Source of the DNA: an uncultured Paracoccaceae bacterium
GTDB taxonomy: Bacteria; Pseudomonadota; Alphaproteobacteria; Rhodobacterales; Rhodobacteraceae
Direction: 5' to 3'
Length of the DNA: 35,517 bases
NCBI GenBank assembly: GCA_951812615.1
Contig: CATOSU010000018.1
Coordinates: 1-35,517 of the forward strand
This document shows positions 22,417 to 31,193 of this stretch, piece after piece. The position numbers and the translations under genes were made by a program. The notes under the pieces are model-generated. The model made no database searches, was not told the DNA's origin, and was given only the letters and a program-made list of their open reading frames with translations. Positions within the stretch are counted from its first letter, which is position 1, and each line of letters begins with the position of its first letter.

Positions 22417-23690
22417 CATCGGGGAGGGGGGGGCTTTATGCCCTCCCTTTCCTCTTCGATTTCTGGGCGCTGCCGCATCAGCTGCCGCCGGCGGGCGACT
22501 GGCGGGTCTGGGTGGTGATGGGCGGGCGCGGCGCGGGCAAGACCCGGGCCGGTGCCGAATGGGTCCGCGCCCAGGTCGAGGGCGGCCGCCCGCGCGATCC
22601 CGGCCGGGCCACGCGCGTGGCGCTGGTCGGCGAAACCTATGATCAGGTGCGCGACGTGATGATCCATGGTGACAGCGGCATCCTCGCCTGCGCGCCACAC
22701 GACCGGCGCCCGGTCTGGAAAGCCTCCGAGCGCAAGCTGATCTGGCCCAACGCCGCCGAGGCTCAGGCGTTTTCCGCCACCGACCCCGAGGCGCTGCTGG
22801 GGCCGCAATTCGATGCCGCGTGGGTCGACGAGCTGGGCAAGTGGAAAAAGGGGCAGGCGGCGTGGGACATGCTGCAGTTTGCCCTGCGGCTGGGCGACGA
22901 CCCGCGCGCCTGCGTGACCACGACGCCGCGCAATGTCGAGGTGCTGAAGGATCTGCTGGGCCGCGAAAGCACCGTCACCACCCATGCCCCGACCGAGGCC
23001 AACCGCGCCAACCTGGCCGCGGGGTTTCTCGAAGAGGTGCGCACGCGCCATGCCGGCACATGGATGGGCCGTCAGGAACTGGACGGCGAACTGATCGAAG
23101 AAACCGAAGGCGCGCTCTGGTCGGCGTCACAGCTCGATGCGTTGCGGCGCGACACCGCCCCGGTGCTGGACCGGATCGTTGTCGGGCTGGACCCTTCGGT
23201 CAGCGCCGGCGGCGATGCCTGCGGCATCGTCGTGGCCGGCGCCCGAACGGCCGGGCCACCGCGCGACTGGCACGCCTGTGTCCTCGCCGACTGCACAGTT
23301 CAGGGCACCAGCCCGCTCGAATGGGCCGAGGCCGCTGTGGCCGCCTGTTACCGCTATGGCGCAGACCGGCTGGTGGCCGAAACCAATCAGGGCGGCGCGC
23401 TGGTGCGGGATGTTCTGAAAGGCGTTGACCCGATGCTGCCGGTCACCTGCGTTCACGCCACCAAAGGCAAGGCCGCCCGCGCCGAACCGGTCGCCGCGCT
23501 TTACGAACAGGGCCGCGTGGCGCATCTGCGCGACCTCGGCGCGCTCGAGGACCAGATGTGCCGGATGGCGGTCACCGGCTATACCGGCCGCGGCTCGCCC
23601 GACCGGCTGGACGCGCTGGTCTGGGCAATCTTTGCGCTGATGATCGAACCGGCCTCGAACTGGCGCGCCCCGGGCGTGCGGACACTGTAA
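22413..23690 (+). CDS. GTA g2-like large terminase, amino terminus interrupted at a G8 tract
   Basis: From this ATG the frame encodes 425 residues: FLFDFWALPHQLPPAGDW, Walker A VVMGGRGAGKTRAGAEW near residue 40, Walker B-like AAWVDELGKW, the coupling motif CVTTTPRN and the nuclease domain with VVGLDPSVSAGGDACG and LVAETNQGG and a final SPDRLDALVWAIFAL. This is the packaging motor of gene transfer agents. The expected amino terminus (ACETPEAQEQFLDDIGE) lies in another frame, starting near ATG 22340. It joins only if one G of the run 22426-22433 is removed. The annotated start is the one that gives an uninterrupted protein. Most of the protein is intact. Confidence 0.85.
   Translation: MTSGRGGLYALPFLFDFWALPHQLPPAGDWRVWVVMGGRGAGKTRAGAEWVRAQVEGGRPRDPGRATRVALVGETYDQVRDVMIHGDSGILACAPHDRRPVWKASERKLIWPNAAEAQAFSATDPEALLGPQFDAAWVDELGKWKKGQAAWDMLQFALRLGDDPRACVTTTPRNVEVLKDLLGRESTVTTHAPTEANRANLAAGFLEEVRTRHAGTWMGRQELDGELIEETEGALWSASQLDALRRDTAPVLDRIVVGLDPSVSAGGDACGIVVAGARTAGPPRDWHACVLADCTVQGTSPLEWAEAAVAACYRYGADRLVAETNQGGALVRDVLKGVDPMLPVTCVHATKGKAARAEPVAALYEQGRVAHLRDLGALEDQMCRMAVTGYTGRGSPDRLDALVWAIFALMIEPASNWRAPGVRTL
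22426..22433. repeat. Eight-base G homopolymer at the terminase frame junction
   Basis: Eight consecutive G follow GGGGA. Removing one G fuses the upstream frame (LDDIGEGG) with the downstream terminase frame (LYALPF). It is either a sequence error, slippage-prone switch or fixed frameshift. Confidence 0.85.
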
Positions 23691-23706
23691 CCCGAAACCG
23701 GCCTGA

Positions 23707-23756
23707 CCTTCTTCTGTTTTCAAATACCTCGGGGTCCGGGGCAGAGCCCCGGGGCC
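23707..23756. repeat. Dispersed intergenic repeat with GC hairpin between convergent genes
   Basis: A CCTTCTTCTGTTTTCAAATA block followed by a 7-bp stem (CCGGGGC/GCCCCGG, 23736-23752). The reverse complement of the first block resembles 32331-32355. It lies between the GTA terminase and yebC, which converge, and may end transcription from either side. Confidence 0.6.
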
Positions 23757-23807
23757 TGCGTGGCCTGAACGCAAACCACCCTGCGCGCCACTAGGCGCAC
23801 ATCCGGA

Positions 23808-24548
23808 TCAGAGCTGTTCCATCACCGCGTCGGAGGCTTCGAAATTCGTGGTCACGCGCTGCACGTCGTCATCATCTTCCAGCGCGTCAACCAGCTTCAT
23901 CAGCTTCTGCATGGCATCGAGATCCATCTCGGTCGTCGTCGTTGGCTTCCACACCAGCTTGGTGCTTTCACTTTCGCCCAGCGCGTCTTCCAGTGCCGAG
24001 GAGACGTCGTTGAGATCGGTATCCGCGCACCAGATGATATGGCCGTCCTCGGCACTTTCCACATCCTCGGCGCCGGCCTCGATCGCGGCTTCGAAAATGG
24101 TATCGGCATCGCCCGCGTCCACCGGATATGACACTTCGCCCTTGCGTTCGAACATGAAGCCGACCGAACCGGTTTCCCCGAGGTTGCCGCCGTTCTTGGA
24201 AAATGTCGATCGCACGTTCGACGCGGTGCGGTTGCGGTTGTCGGTCATCGCCTCGACGATCACCGCCACGCCGTTGGGCCCATAGCCTTCGTAGCGGATT
24301 TCCTCGTATTCGTCGCCTTCACCGGCGACGGATTTCTTGATCGCGCGTTCGATGTTGTCCTTGGGCATCGACTGCGACTTGGCTTCCTTCACGGCCAGCC
24401 GCAGGCGCGGGTTCTTTTCAGGGTCGGGATCGCCCATCTTGGCGGCGATGGTAATCTCTTTCGAAAGCTTGGAAAACAGCTTCGCCCGCACGGCGTCCTG
24501 ACGCCCTTTGCGGTGCTGGATATTGGCCCATTTGGAATGGCCTGCCAT
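23808..24548 (-). CDS. yebC: YebC/PmpR family transcriptional regulator or translation factor
   Basis: The 246-residue protein starts [19 protein letters not shown] and continues [58 protein letters not shown] and [17 protein letters not shown]. All are highly conserved blocks of the YebC family, DNA-binding regulators some of which also relieve ribosome stalling. Length is standard. The ATG at 24548 begins the conserved N-terminus; longer in-frame starts exist but are not supported. It converges with the GTA terminase gene. Confidence 0.95.
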   Translation of the reverse strand: MAGHSKWANIQHRKGRQDAVRAKLFSKLSKEITIAAKMGDPDPEKNPRLRLAVKEAKSQSMPKDNIERAIKKSVAGEGDEYEEIRYEGYGPNGVAVIVEAMTDNRNRTASNVRSTFSKNGGNLGETGSVGFMFERKGEVSYPVDAGDADTIFEAAIEAGAEDVESAEDGHIIWCADTDLNDVSSALEDALGESESTKLVWKPTTTTEMDLDAMQKLMKLVDALEDDDDVQRVTTNFEASDAVMEQL

Positions 24549-24623
24549 GGTCGTCCTCGTCATCGTGATACGCTGGTCTGGCGCCGTCCATACCGCATGC
24601 CGCTGCGCAAGGGCAAGACCGCC

Positions 24624-24646
24624 GCACAGACACTCTGCGTCTGTGC
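24624..24646. repeat. Inverted repeat in the yebC/GST divergent gap
   Basis: GCACAGAC and GTCTGTGC face each other across a 7-base spacer in the 154-base gap between the divergent yebC and GST genes. It could be an operator for either gene; no T-run follows, so it is not a terminator. Confidence 0.4.
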
Positions 24647-24702
24647 AGGTGACCGCGGAACGCGATTGCAATACAGTTGGCAGGCCAGAGCGGGAGGGTT
24701 GC

Positions 24703-25665
24703 ATGGGCGTGATGATCGAAGGTCGCTATCAGGTGGAGGAACCCGCCCCGCAGACCGATGCCGCCGGGGCCTATCAACGCGCCCGCAGCACGATCCGGGA
24801 CCGGATCACGCAGGCCGGGCGCTTTGCCCCTGAACCGGGCCGCTATCACCTTTATGTCTCGTGGAGCTGCCCCTGGGCGCACCGCACGCTGATCGGGCGG
24901 GCGCTGTTGGGGCTGGAGGCCAGCCTGAGCGTGTCCTATACCCGCCCGGCCCGGTCCGAGGCCGGATGGATCTATGACCCGGACGGGCCCTTTGCCGACC
25001 CGTGCCTCGGGGTTTCGGCCCTGCACGAGGTCTATGCCCGGCAGACCGCGCCTTATACCGGCCGGGTGACGGTCCCGGTGCTCTGGGACCGGCAGAGCGG
25101 CCAGATCGTGTCGAATGAGAGCGCCGACATCCTGCGCATGATGCTGACCGAGTTTGACCCGTCGCATCGCTATTGCCCCGAGGCGCTGATCCCCGGGATC
25201 GACCACTGGAACGCTCTGATCTACGACAAGGTCAATAATGGCGTCTACCGCGCCGGCTTTGCCCGGACGCAGGAGGCCTATGACGCCGCTGTGGTCGATC
25301 TGTTCGACACACTGGACCGGATCGAGGCGCATCTTGGGTCCAATGCCACCCTGACCGGCGACACGCTGACCGAAGCCGATCTCCGCCTGTTCCCGACGCT
25401 GGCGCGGTTCGACGTGGCCTATCATACGGCGTTCAAATGCAACCTCGCACGTTTGCAGGACTACCCGCAGCTCTGGGATTATGCGCGCGCGTTTTACGCC
25501 CTGCCGGGGATTGCCGGGACGGTGGATTTCGACATCGCCAAGCGCGGCTATCATTCGCGGTCCGACCTGCGCAATCCGTTGGGCATCGTGCCGATGGGGC
25601 CGCGGGTGGACTGGTCGGAACCGACGGAGCGGGATTTCACCGCACTGGCGGGATCAAACAGTTAG
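24703..25665 (+). CDS. Glutathionyl-hydroquinone reductase-like glutathione transferase
   Basis: The 320-residue protein has the Xi-class GST pattern: a [21 protein letters not shown] block with the catalytic Cys in a CPWA motif near residue 64, [20 protein letters not shown] (glutathione site) and a helical C-terminal domain with [14 protein letters not shown] and [13 protein letters not shown]. Such enzymes reduce glutathionyl-hydroquinones formed from quinones. Length is usual (310-330). GGGAGG lies 8 bases before the ATG. It stands alone, divergent from yebC; the 265 bases after it hold no gene that I can support, only two similar GCGGCGTGACCT segments near 25817 and 25892. Confidence 0.88.
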   Translation: MGVMIEGRYQVEEPAPQTDAAGAYQRARSTIRDRITQAGRFAPEPGRYHLYVSWSCPWAHRTLIGRALLGLEASLSVSYTRPARSEAGWIYDPDGPFADPCLGVSALHEVYARQTAPYTGRVTVPVLWDRQSGQIVSNESADILRMMLTEFDPSHRYCPEALIPGIDHWNALIYDKVNNGVYRAGFARTQEAYDAAVVDLFDTLDRIEAHLGSNATLTGDTLTEADLRLFPTLARFDVAYHTAFKCNLARLQDYPQLWDYARAFYALPGIAGTVDFDIAKRGYHSRSDLRNPLGIVPMGPRVDWSEPTERDFTALAGSNS

Positions 25666-25930
25666 GGCAGGGGCCGGGACGGGGCCGCTGCCGTGGGAGC
25701 GCAGGACGGCACAGCACTCCGTGTCGAACAAGGGCTAAACCCGCGCGCCCTGTCCGGGTTCTGCAGAACGCTCAGGTTCAACCGGCAGCCGCCCGCGCCG
25801 GTCCGAAGCCCGCGGCGTGACCTGCGCCGAACCGGGATAAGACCCGGCTCCGGCGGATTTCTTTTGCCAGCGCCGGAGATGCCCGAAACCGCGGCGTGAC
25901 CTTTGCCGGGCGCTTGGGTAGGGTCGCCCC

Positions 25931-27703
25931 ATGACAACCGATCAGATCATTCTCTTTGCCCTTTTCGCCGCGGTTTTCGTGATGCTGCTCTGGGGTCGAT
26001 ACCGTTATGATCTGGTGGCGTTTTCGGCGCTGATGCTGGGCGTGGTTCTGGGCGTCGTGCCGACCAAGGACGCGTTTTCCGGTTTCGGCCATCCGGCCAC
26101 GCTGGTGGTGGCGCTGGTGCTGATCGTGTCGGCCGGGCTGGTGCGGTCGGGCGCGGTCTATTTCATCACCCGCACGCTGGTCGATGCCGGCCGTGGTCTG
26201 GGCAGCCATATCGCGCTGATGGGCGGGATCGGCGCGGTGCTGTCGGCCTTCATGAACAATGTCGCCGCGCTGGCGCTGCTGATGCCGGTGGACATGCAGA
26301 CCGCGCGTAAGGCCGGGCGCAATCCGGGGCTGAGCCTGATGCCGCTGTCCTTCGCGACGATCCTTGGCGGGATGGTCACGCTGATCGGCACGCCACCCAA
26401 TATCATCATTGCCGCGATCCGGGGCGAAGCGCTGGGCGAGCCCTATCACATGTTCGATTTCGCGCCTGTCGGCGGAGTGGCGGCGATTGCCGGGCTGGCC
26501 TTTGTGGCGCTGATCGGCTGGCGCCTGATCCCGGTGAACGAGGACGTGAAATCGGCCGAGGCCGCGGTGAACCAGTACATGGCAGAACTGACGGTGCCGG
26601 ATGGCTCCGACCTGATCGGTCAGCGTCTGGCTGAACTCGACCCCGAGGCCGACAAGGCCGATGTGGCGCTGCTGGGGCTGATCCGCGACGGTCGCCGGCG
26701 GTATGGACGGGCCCGCCATTCGCAACTGCGCGCAGGGGACACACTGCTGCTGGAGGCCACGCCGGAGGCGCTGGATGAGTTTCGCGCCGCGCTGGAGCTG
26801 GATTTCTCCGATGCCCAGCGCGAGGAGCGGCTGCGCGCGGCGGGCGAGGGGCTGGAAGTGGTTGAGGTGGTGGTTCCGGCCGAGGCCCGCATCGCCGGCA
26901 AGACCGCACAAGCGCTCGGGCTGAGCTGGCGGCAGTCGACTGTGCTGATGGGCATTTCCCGTTCGGGCAAGACCATCGCCCGCCACGTGCGCCAGACCGA
27001 GGTGGAGGCCGGCGATATCCTGTTGCTGCTCTGCCCGCGCGATCACGGTCCGGACGTGACCGAGTGGCTGGGCTGCCTGCCGCTGGCCGAACGCGGGCTG
27101 AATGTGACCGCAAACGAAAAGATGTGGCTGGCTATCGGGCTCTTTGCCGCGGCAGTGGCGGCGGCGTCGTTCGGACTTTTGTACCTGCCGGTGGCACTGG
27201 GGCTGGTGGCGGTGGGTTATGTGCTGACCAAAATCCTGCCGGTGAGCGAGATCTACGACCATGTCGAATGGCCGGTAGTGGTGCTCTTGGGGTCGATGAT
27301 CCCGCTGGGGGCGGCGCTGGAGACGTCCGGCGGCACCGGTCTGATCGCCGGGGCACTGGTCGGGATCACCAAAGGATTGCCGGCCTGGGCGGTGCTGACG
27401 GTGTTGATGGTCGTGACCATGTCGCTGTCAGATGTGCTGAACAACACCGCGACGACCATCGTTGCAGCACCGGTGGGCATCCAGATGGCAACCACGCTGG
27501 GCGTGTCACCCGACCCGTTCCTGATGGCCGTGGCCGTAGCGGCCTCGGCAGCGTTTCTCACGCCCATCGGGCACAAGAACAACACGCTGATCCTCGGTCC
27601 CGGGGGATATCGGTTCGGCGATTACTGGCGTATGGGCCTGCCGCTGGAAATCATCATCGTGGCGGTGTCCATTCCGACGATTCTGATTGTCTGGCCGCTC
27701 TGA
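25931..27703 (+). CDS. SLC13 family permease with RCK_C domains
   Basis: The 590-residue inner-membrane protein has about five helices, a central soluble region and more helices after it. The first half includes GHPATLVVALVLIVSAGLV near residue 55, NNVAALALLMP and GTPPNIIIA. The middle (residues about 205-375) reads as two TrkA-C/RCK_C units, DLIGQRLAELD and ARIAGKTAQALGLSWRQS. The second half includes NNTATTIVAAPVG and TPIGHKNNTLILGPGGY. This is the DASS/SLC13-type (sodium-coupled anion or sulfate) layout with regulatory domains; the substrate is not determined. GGGTC precedes the start, a weak ribosome site. Confidence 0.88.
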   Translation: MTTDQIILFALFAAVFVMLLWGRYRYDLVAFSALMLGVVLGVVPTKDAFSGFGHPATLVVALVLIVSAGLVRSGAVYFITRTLVDAGRGLGSHIALMGGIGAVLSAFMNNVAALALLMPVDMQTARKAGRNPGLSLMPLSFATILGGMVTLIGTPPNIIIAAIRGEALGEPYHMFDFAPVGGVAAIAGLAFVALIGWRLIPVNEDVKSAEAAVNQYMAELTVPDGSDLIGQRLAELDPEADKADVALLGLIRDGRRRYGRARHSQLRAGDTLLLEATPEALDEFRAALELDFSDAQREERLRAAGEGLEVVEVVVPAEARIAGKTAQALGLSWRQSTVLMGISRSGKTIARHVRQTEVEAGDILLLLCPRDHGPDVTEWLGCLPLAERGLNVTANEKMWLAIGLFAAAVAAASFGLLYLPVALGLVAVGYVLTKILPVSEIYDHVEWPVVVLLGSMIPLGAALETSGGTGLIAGALVGITKGLPAWAVLTVLMVVTMSLSDVLNNTATTIVAAPVGIQMATTLGVSPDPFLMAVAVAASAAFLTPIGHKNNTLILGPGGYRFGDYWRMGLPLEIIIVAVSIPTILIVWPL

Positions 27704-27755
27704 GGGCCCGGAGTTTTTCAAAAATTCCGGGCCGTTTTCTTTGAAAGAAAACGGC
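27704..27755. repeat. Pair of inverted repeats after the permease gene
   Basis: 27704-27732 folds as a 14-bp stem (GGCCCGGAGTTTTT against AAAAATTCCGGGCC, one G:T pair, one-base loop) and 27731-27755 as a perfect 12-bp stem (GCCGTTTTCTTT with one-base loop). They share the GGA..TTTT and GTTTTC cores with the cluster at 13788. The first could act as a terminator for the permease gene. Confidence 0.85.
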
Positions 27756-27811
27756 GCTGCGGCGATGGCAGCGCTTGCGCATGGTGACAGGCTGCGGCAC
27801 AGAGCGCAGCG

Positions 27812-28546
27812 ATGAAACCGTTCCTGATCCTGCAATTGCGGCCCGAAACCGATGCCGCCGATGCCGAGTTCGCCTCGATCCGCGCCCGCTCCGGGCTGAA
27901 CGGGGACCGGATCCATCGCATCCGTCTGGACTGCGAGGCGATCCCCGAGGGCACCGATGTGGCCGCTTACGCCGGGATCATTGTCGGCGGCGGTCCGGGC
28001 TGTGTCAGCGATCCGCCGGAAAAGAAATCCGCGATGGAGGCCCGGATCGAGGCGCAGGTGATGGGGCTGATGCCCGCGATCACGGCGCTCGACCATCCGT
28101 TCATGGGCTGTTGCTACGGGCTGGGCGTGCTGGCCGCGCATCTGGGCGGCGAGGTGTCAAAGGACCGGTTCAGCGAACCGGTTGGCACCTCGGACTGCCG
28201 GGTGACCGAAGACGGCCGGTCGGACCCGCTGACCGCGGACCTGCCGGCGCGTTTCGACGCCTTCGTCGGCCACAAGGAAGCGGTGCAGGCACTGCCGCCC
28301 GGTGCAGTGCACCTGCTGTCCTCCGGTCCGTGCCCGTTTCAGATGATCCGCCACGGGCAGAACGTCTATGCCACCCAGTTCCATCCCGAGGCGGACGCGC
28401 CCGATTTCGAACAGCGCATCCGCATCTACCGCAATCACGGCTATTTCCCGCCCGAGACCGCCGACGACCTGATCGCCGCCTGCCACGCGGCGGATGTCAC
28501 GGTGCCGGGTGAGATCCTGCGGCGTTTCGTGGCGCGCTACGGCTAG
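27812..28546 (+). CDS. Class I glutamine amidotransferase-like protein
   Basis: The 244-residue protein is a stand-alone GATase (GMP-synthase-like) domain. It has IIVGGGPGCVSDPP (oxyanion strand region) near residue 55, the nucleophile Cys in FMGCCYGLGVLAAHLGG near residue 95 and the His-x-Glu of YATQFHPEAD near residue 190. Such proteins hydrolyse glutamine or gamma-glutamyl compounds; without a synthetase domain the partner is unknown. The 265-base upstream region includes the inverted repeats. Three palindromes follow its stop. Confidence 0.85.
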   Translation: MKPFLILQLRPETDAADAEFASIRARSGLNGDRIHRIRLDCEAIPEGTDVAAYAGIIVGGGPGCVSDPPEKKSAMEARIEAQVMGLMPAITALDHPFMGCCYGLGVLAAHLGGEVSKDRFSEPVGTSDCRVTEDGRSDPLTADLPARFDAFVGHKEAVQALPPGAVHLLSSGPCPFQMIRHGQNVYATQFHPEADAPDFEQRIRIYRNHGYFPPETADDLIAACHAADVTVPGEILRRFVARYG

Positions 28547-28610
28547 GCAATTTGTCGACAAATTGCCTGCAACTCGTCGACGAGTTGCACACGACTTGTT
28601 GACAAGTCGT
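28546..28610. repeat. Three palindromes between convergent genes
   Basis: 28546-28567 (GGCAATTTGTC, perfect, 22 bp), 28569-28588 (GCAACTCGTC, perfect, 20 bp) and 28591-28610 (ACGACTTGT with a 2-base centre). All are centred on TCGA or TTGA and lie between the amidotransferase stop and the argP stop. Similar palindromes occur at 35183-35223. Confidence 0.9.
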
Positions 28611-29501
28611 CTATGCCTCCGGCTGCAACAGTCCCGACCGCGCCGCCTTGCGGATCGCCTGCGTGACCGGTTCCATCGCCGGGGCCAGCACGCGGCTCAC
28701 CTGCCAGTCCAGCGCCACGTCCAGCGGCAATTGCGGGTCAAGCGCGACCAGCCGCCGGTTGCGCAGCGGGCCACGGACCAGAGGTTCGGGGTTCATGCCC
28801 CAGCCCAACCCGGCGCGGGCGGCGTCGATAAAGGCGTGGGTGGAGGGCAGGTAATGCGCCGGGGGAGAGATGTCCTGACCGGTTTTTGCCGTCATCCAGC
28901 CCCTTTGCAGACCGTCGCGTGCGTTGAAGGCCAGACAGGGGGCCGCGGCCAGCGCAGCACTGTCGACCCCGTCAGGGAACCAGCGTTTCATGAAATCCGG
29001 GCTGGCCGTTGCAATGTAGCGCAGTGCGCCCAGCGGGTGGCGGGTGCAGCCCGGCACCGGCATGTCGGCGGCGGTGACGGCTGCGCTGACCTCGCCACGC
29101 TCCAGCCAGTCGGCGCTGTAATCCTGATCATCCACCAGCAGTTCGAACAGAATGTCCGGCACGGCTGCCAGCGCCGGGATGAGCCATGTGGCAAGGCTGT
29201 CGGCATTGACCGCGATGCGCAGCCGTGACGTCGCCGCCCCCGGCGCCAGCGCCAGTTCGCGGCTCAGCTGGGTTTCCAGCAGACCGACATCCTCGGCATG
29301 TTTGGCCAGCCGGGCCCCGGCCGGGGTTGCGGTGCAGGGACTGCCGCGCAGGATCAGCGCGGTGCCGACCTTTTCCTCCAGCGCCTTGATCCGCTGCGAA
29401 ATCGCCGACGGGGTCACCGCCAGTTCCGCCGCGGCCTGTTCGAAACTTCCGGTGCGCAGGATGGTGGCCAGGGCGCTCAGATGGTGGGGATCGAACTGCA
29501 T
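28611..29501 (-). CDS. argP: LysR-family regulator ArgP (IciA/LysG type)
   Basis: The 296-residue regulator begins FDPHHLSALATILRTGSFEQ with a helix-turn-helix (AAAELAVTPSAISQRIKAL, residues about 22-40). Its effector domain matches ArgP, with VLAPAMEPVT near the end. ArgP/LysG proteins sense arginine or lysine and activate export genes. The divergent argO/lysE neighbour with an 84-base shared control region is the classic arrangement. Length is normal (about 295-300). Its stop abuts three palindromes. Confidence 0.9.
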   Translation of the reverse strand: MQFDPHHLSALATILRTGSFEQAAAELAVTPSAISQRIKALEEKVGTALILRGSPCTATPAGARLAKHAEDVGLLETQLSRELALAPGAATSRLRIAVNADSLATWLIPALAAVPDILFELLVDDQDYSADWLERGEVSAAVTAADMPVPGCTRHPLGALRYIATASPDFMKRWFPDGVDSAALAAAPCLAFNARDGLQRGWMTAKTGQDISPPAHYLPSTHAFIDAARAGLGWGMNPEPLVRGPLRNRRLVALDPQLPLDVALDWQVSRVLAPAMEPVTQAIRKAARSGLLQPEA

Positions 29502-29585
29502 TAGCTGTCCTTAGCTGAACTGAATTTCTTTAACTGGATTAAGCGTCTGCGCCCGGTTAGTCAAACCGCCCAGAGGAGTATCCGC
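29502..29585. promoter_or_regulatory. Divergent argP-argO control region
   Basis: The 84 bases hold related motifs CTTAGCTGAAC (29510-29520) and TTTAACTGGATT (29529-29540), which are A/T-rich against the surrounding GC. They are candidate ArgP operator half-sites with LysR-type T-N11-A character. GGAG lies before the argO start. Confidence 0.5.
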
Positions 29586-30185
29586 ATGATTCAATCCGCC
29601 ACCGCCGGCTTTGCGCTGGGCTTCAGCCTGATCCTTGCCATCGGCGCGCAGAACGCCTTTGTCCTGCGTCAGGGATTGCGGCGCGAATACGTGTTTGCAG
29701 TGTGCCTCACCTGCGCGGTGTCGGACGCGATCCTGATCGCCGCCGGCGTGGCGGGGTTCGGCGCGCTGGCCCGGTCGGTGCCGTGGTTCGAACCGGTGAT
29801 GCGGTTTGGCGGGGCGGGGTTCCTGATCTGGTACGGCTGGATCAGCCTGCGCAGCGCATGGCGGGGCGGCCGGGCGCTGGAGGCGGGCAACGGGGACCGG
29901 CCCGGGCTGGCCCGGGTGCTGAGCACGGTTCTGGCGCTGACATGGCTCAATCCGCATGTCTATCTGGACACGGTTGTGCTGATCGGTTCGGTCTCGTCGC
30001 AGGCGCAGGACCGGCTGGCCTTTGGCATCGGGGCCATGGTGGCAAGTTTCGTGTTCTTTTTCAGCCTCGGCTTCGGGGCGCGGCTGCTGGCGCCGTATTT
30101 CGCCCGGCCCCGGGCCTGGCAGCTGTTCGAAACCGGGATCGGGCTGACGATGTGGGCCATCGCGCTCAAACTGCTTCTCATGTGA
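29586..30185 (+). CDS. argO: LysE/ArgO-family basic amino acid exporter
   Basis: The 199-residue membrane protein shows the LysE family signature GFSLILAIGAQNAFVLRQGL near residue 12, then FAVCLTCAVSDAILIAAGV and LALTWLNPHVYLDTVVLIGS, with about six hydrophobic helices. ArgO/LysE exports arginine or lysine when they accumulate. GAGGAG lies 5 bases before the ATG. The divergent ArgP gene should activate it. Length is standard. Confidence 0.9.
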   Translation: MIQSATAGFALGFSLILAIGAQNAFVLRQGLRREYVFAVCLTCAVSDAILIAAGVAGFGALARSVPWFEPVMRFGGAGFLIWYGWISLRSAWRGGRALEAGNGDRPGLARVLSTVLALTWLNPHVYLDTVVLIGSVSSQAQDRLAFGIGAMVASFVFFFSLGFGARLLAPYFARPRAWQLFETGIGLTMWAIALKLLLM

Positions 30186-30225
30186 AGGGCTTGCGCCCGG
30201 CGCGGAACGGGTGTTCAACGTTGGC

Positions 30226-31131
30226 ATGGCTTCTTCCCGCCCCGTCCGCCCCGTGGTTGGCATCCTCTGGATGTTGTTGGCCGGGCTGTGTTTTGTCGTG
30301 GTGACGGCATTGGTCAAGTGGCTGGGGCCGGGCATCCCCGCGGCCCAGTCCGCATTCATCCGCTACATGCTGGGGCTGGTGTTTCTGATCCCGCTGATCC
30401 CGTCGATCCGGGCCACGCCGATGAACCGCCGGTTGTGGACCATGTTCGGCATCCGCGGCGTGCTGCACAGCTTTGGCGTCATGATGTGGTTTTTCGCGAT
30501 GACGCGGATTTCCATCGCCGAGGTGACGGCGATGAACTACCTGTCGCCGGTCTATGTCACCATCGGCGCGGCGCTGTTTCTGGGCGAAGGCATGGCCTTT
30601 CGCCGGATTGCCGCCGTGGCCGCGGCGCTGGTGGGCGCGTTCATTATCCTGCGGCCGGGGTTCCGGGAAATCAGCCCCGGGCATCTGGCGATGCTGTTTG
30701 CCGGACTGGTCTTCGGCGCGGCCTACCTGCTGGGCAAGATCACCACGGACGAAAGTTCGCCGGAAATGGTGATCGCGCAGTTGTCGCTGTGGGTGACGCT
30801 GTCGCTCACTCCATTTGCCATCGCGGTCTGGGTGCCGGTGGAATGGGGCGCGGTCGGGGTGCTGTTTCTGGTCGCCTTCTTTGCCACGTCGGGGCATTAC
30901 GCGATGTCGCTGGCCTTTGCTGAGGCGCCGGTGACCGTGACCCAGCCGGTGACCTATCTGCAGCTGATCTGGGCCACCGCGCTGGGGGTGGTGATGTTTG
31001 CCGAGCCGGTGGATATCTGGGTTCTGGTCGGTGGCGGGCTGATCCTGTCGGCGGTGACATTCATCACATGGCGTGAGGCGGTTTTGAAACGCCGGGCGAT
31101 CACGCCGCCGCCGCCGGCCATGCGGCTCTGA
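30226..31131 (+). CDS. EamA/DMT-superfamily permease
   Basis: The roughly 300-residue protein has ten hydrophobic helices in two EamA repeats (WMLLAGLCFVVVTALVKWL near residue 15, and the second beginning HLAMLFAGLVFGAAYLLGKI). It includes AFIRYMLGL, RGVLHSFGVMMWFFAM and YLSPVYVTIGAALFLGE, typical of the drug/metabolite transporter family. The substrate is unknown. The start is uncertain: GTG 30211 has a weak GGAA upstream, ATG 30226 does not have a clear site. It follows argO by about 40 bases and may be co-transcribed. Confidence 0.85.
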   Translation: MASSRPVRPVVGILWMLLAGLCFVVVTALVKWLGPGIPAAQSAFIRYMLGLVFLIPLIPSIRATPMNRRLWTMFGIRGVLHSFGVMMWFFAMTRISIAEVTAMNYLSPVYVTIGAALFLGEGMAFRRIAAVAAALVGAFIILRPGFREISPGHLAMLFAGLVFGAAYLLGKITTDESSPEMVIAQLSLWVTLSLTPFAIAVWVPVEWGAVGVLFLVAFFATSGHYAMSLAFAEAPVTVTQPVTYLQLIWATALGVVMFAEPVDIWVLVGGGLILSAVTFITWREAVLKRRAITPPPPAMRL

Positions 31132-31193
31132 TCAGGCCTTGCCCCGGGGGCGCTGCCGAGTCTAGGCTGCGGCAGCAGGAAGGGGGCAAGTCA

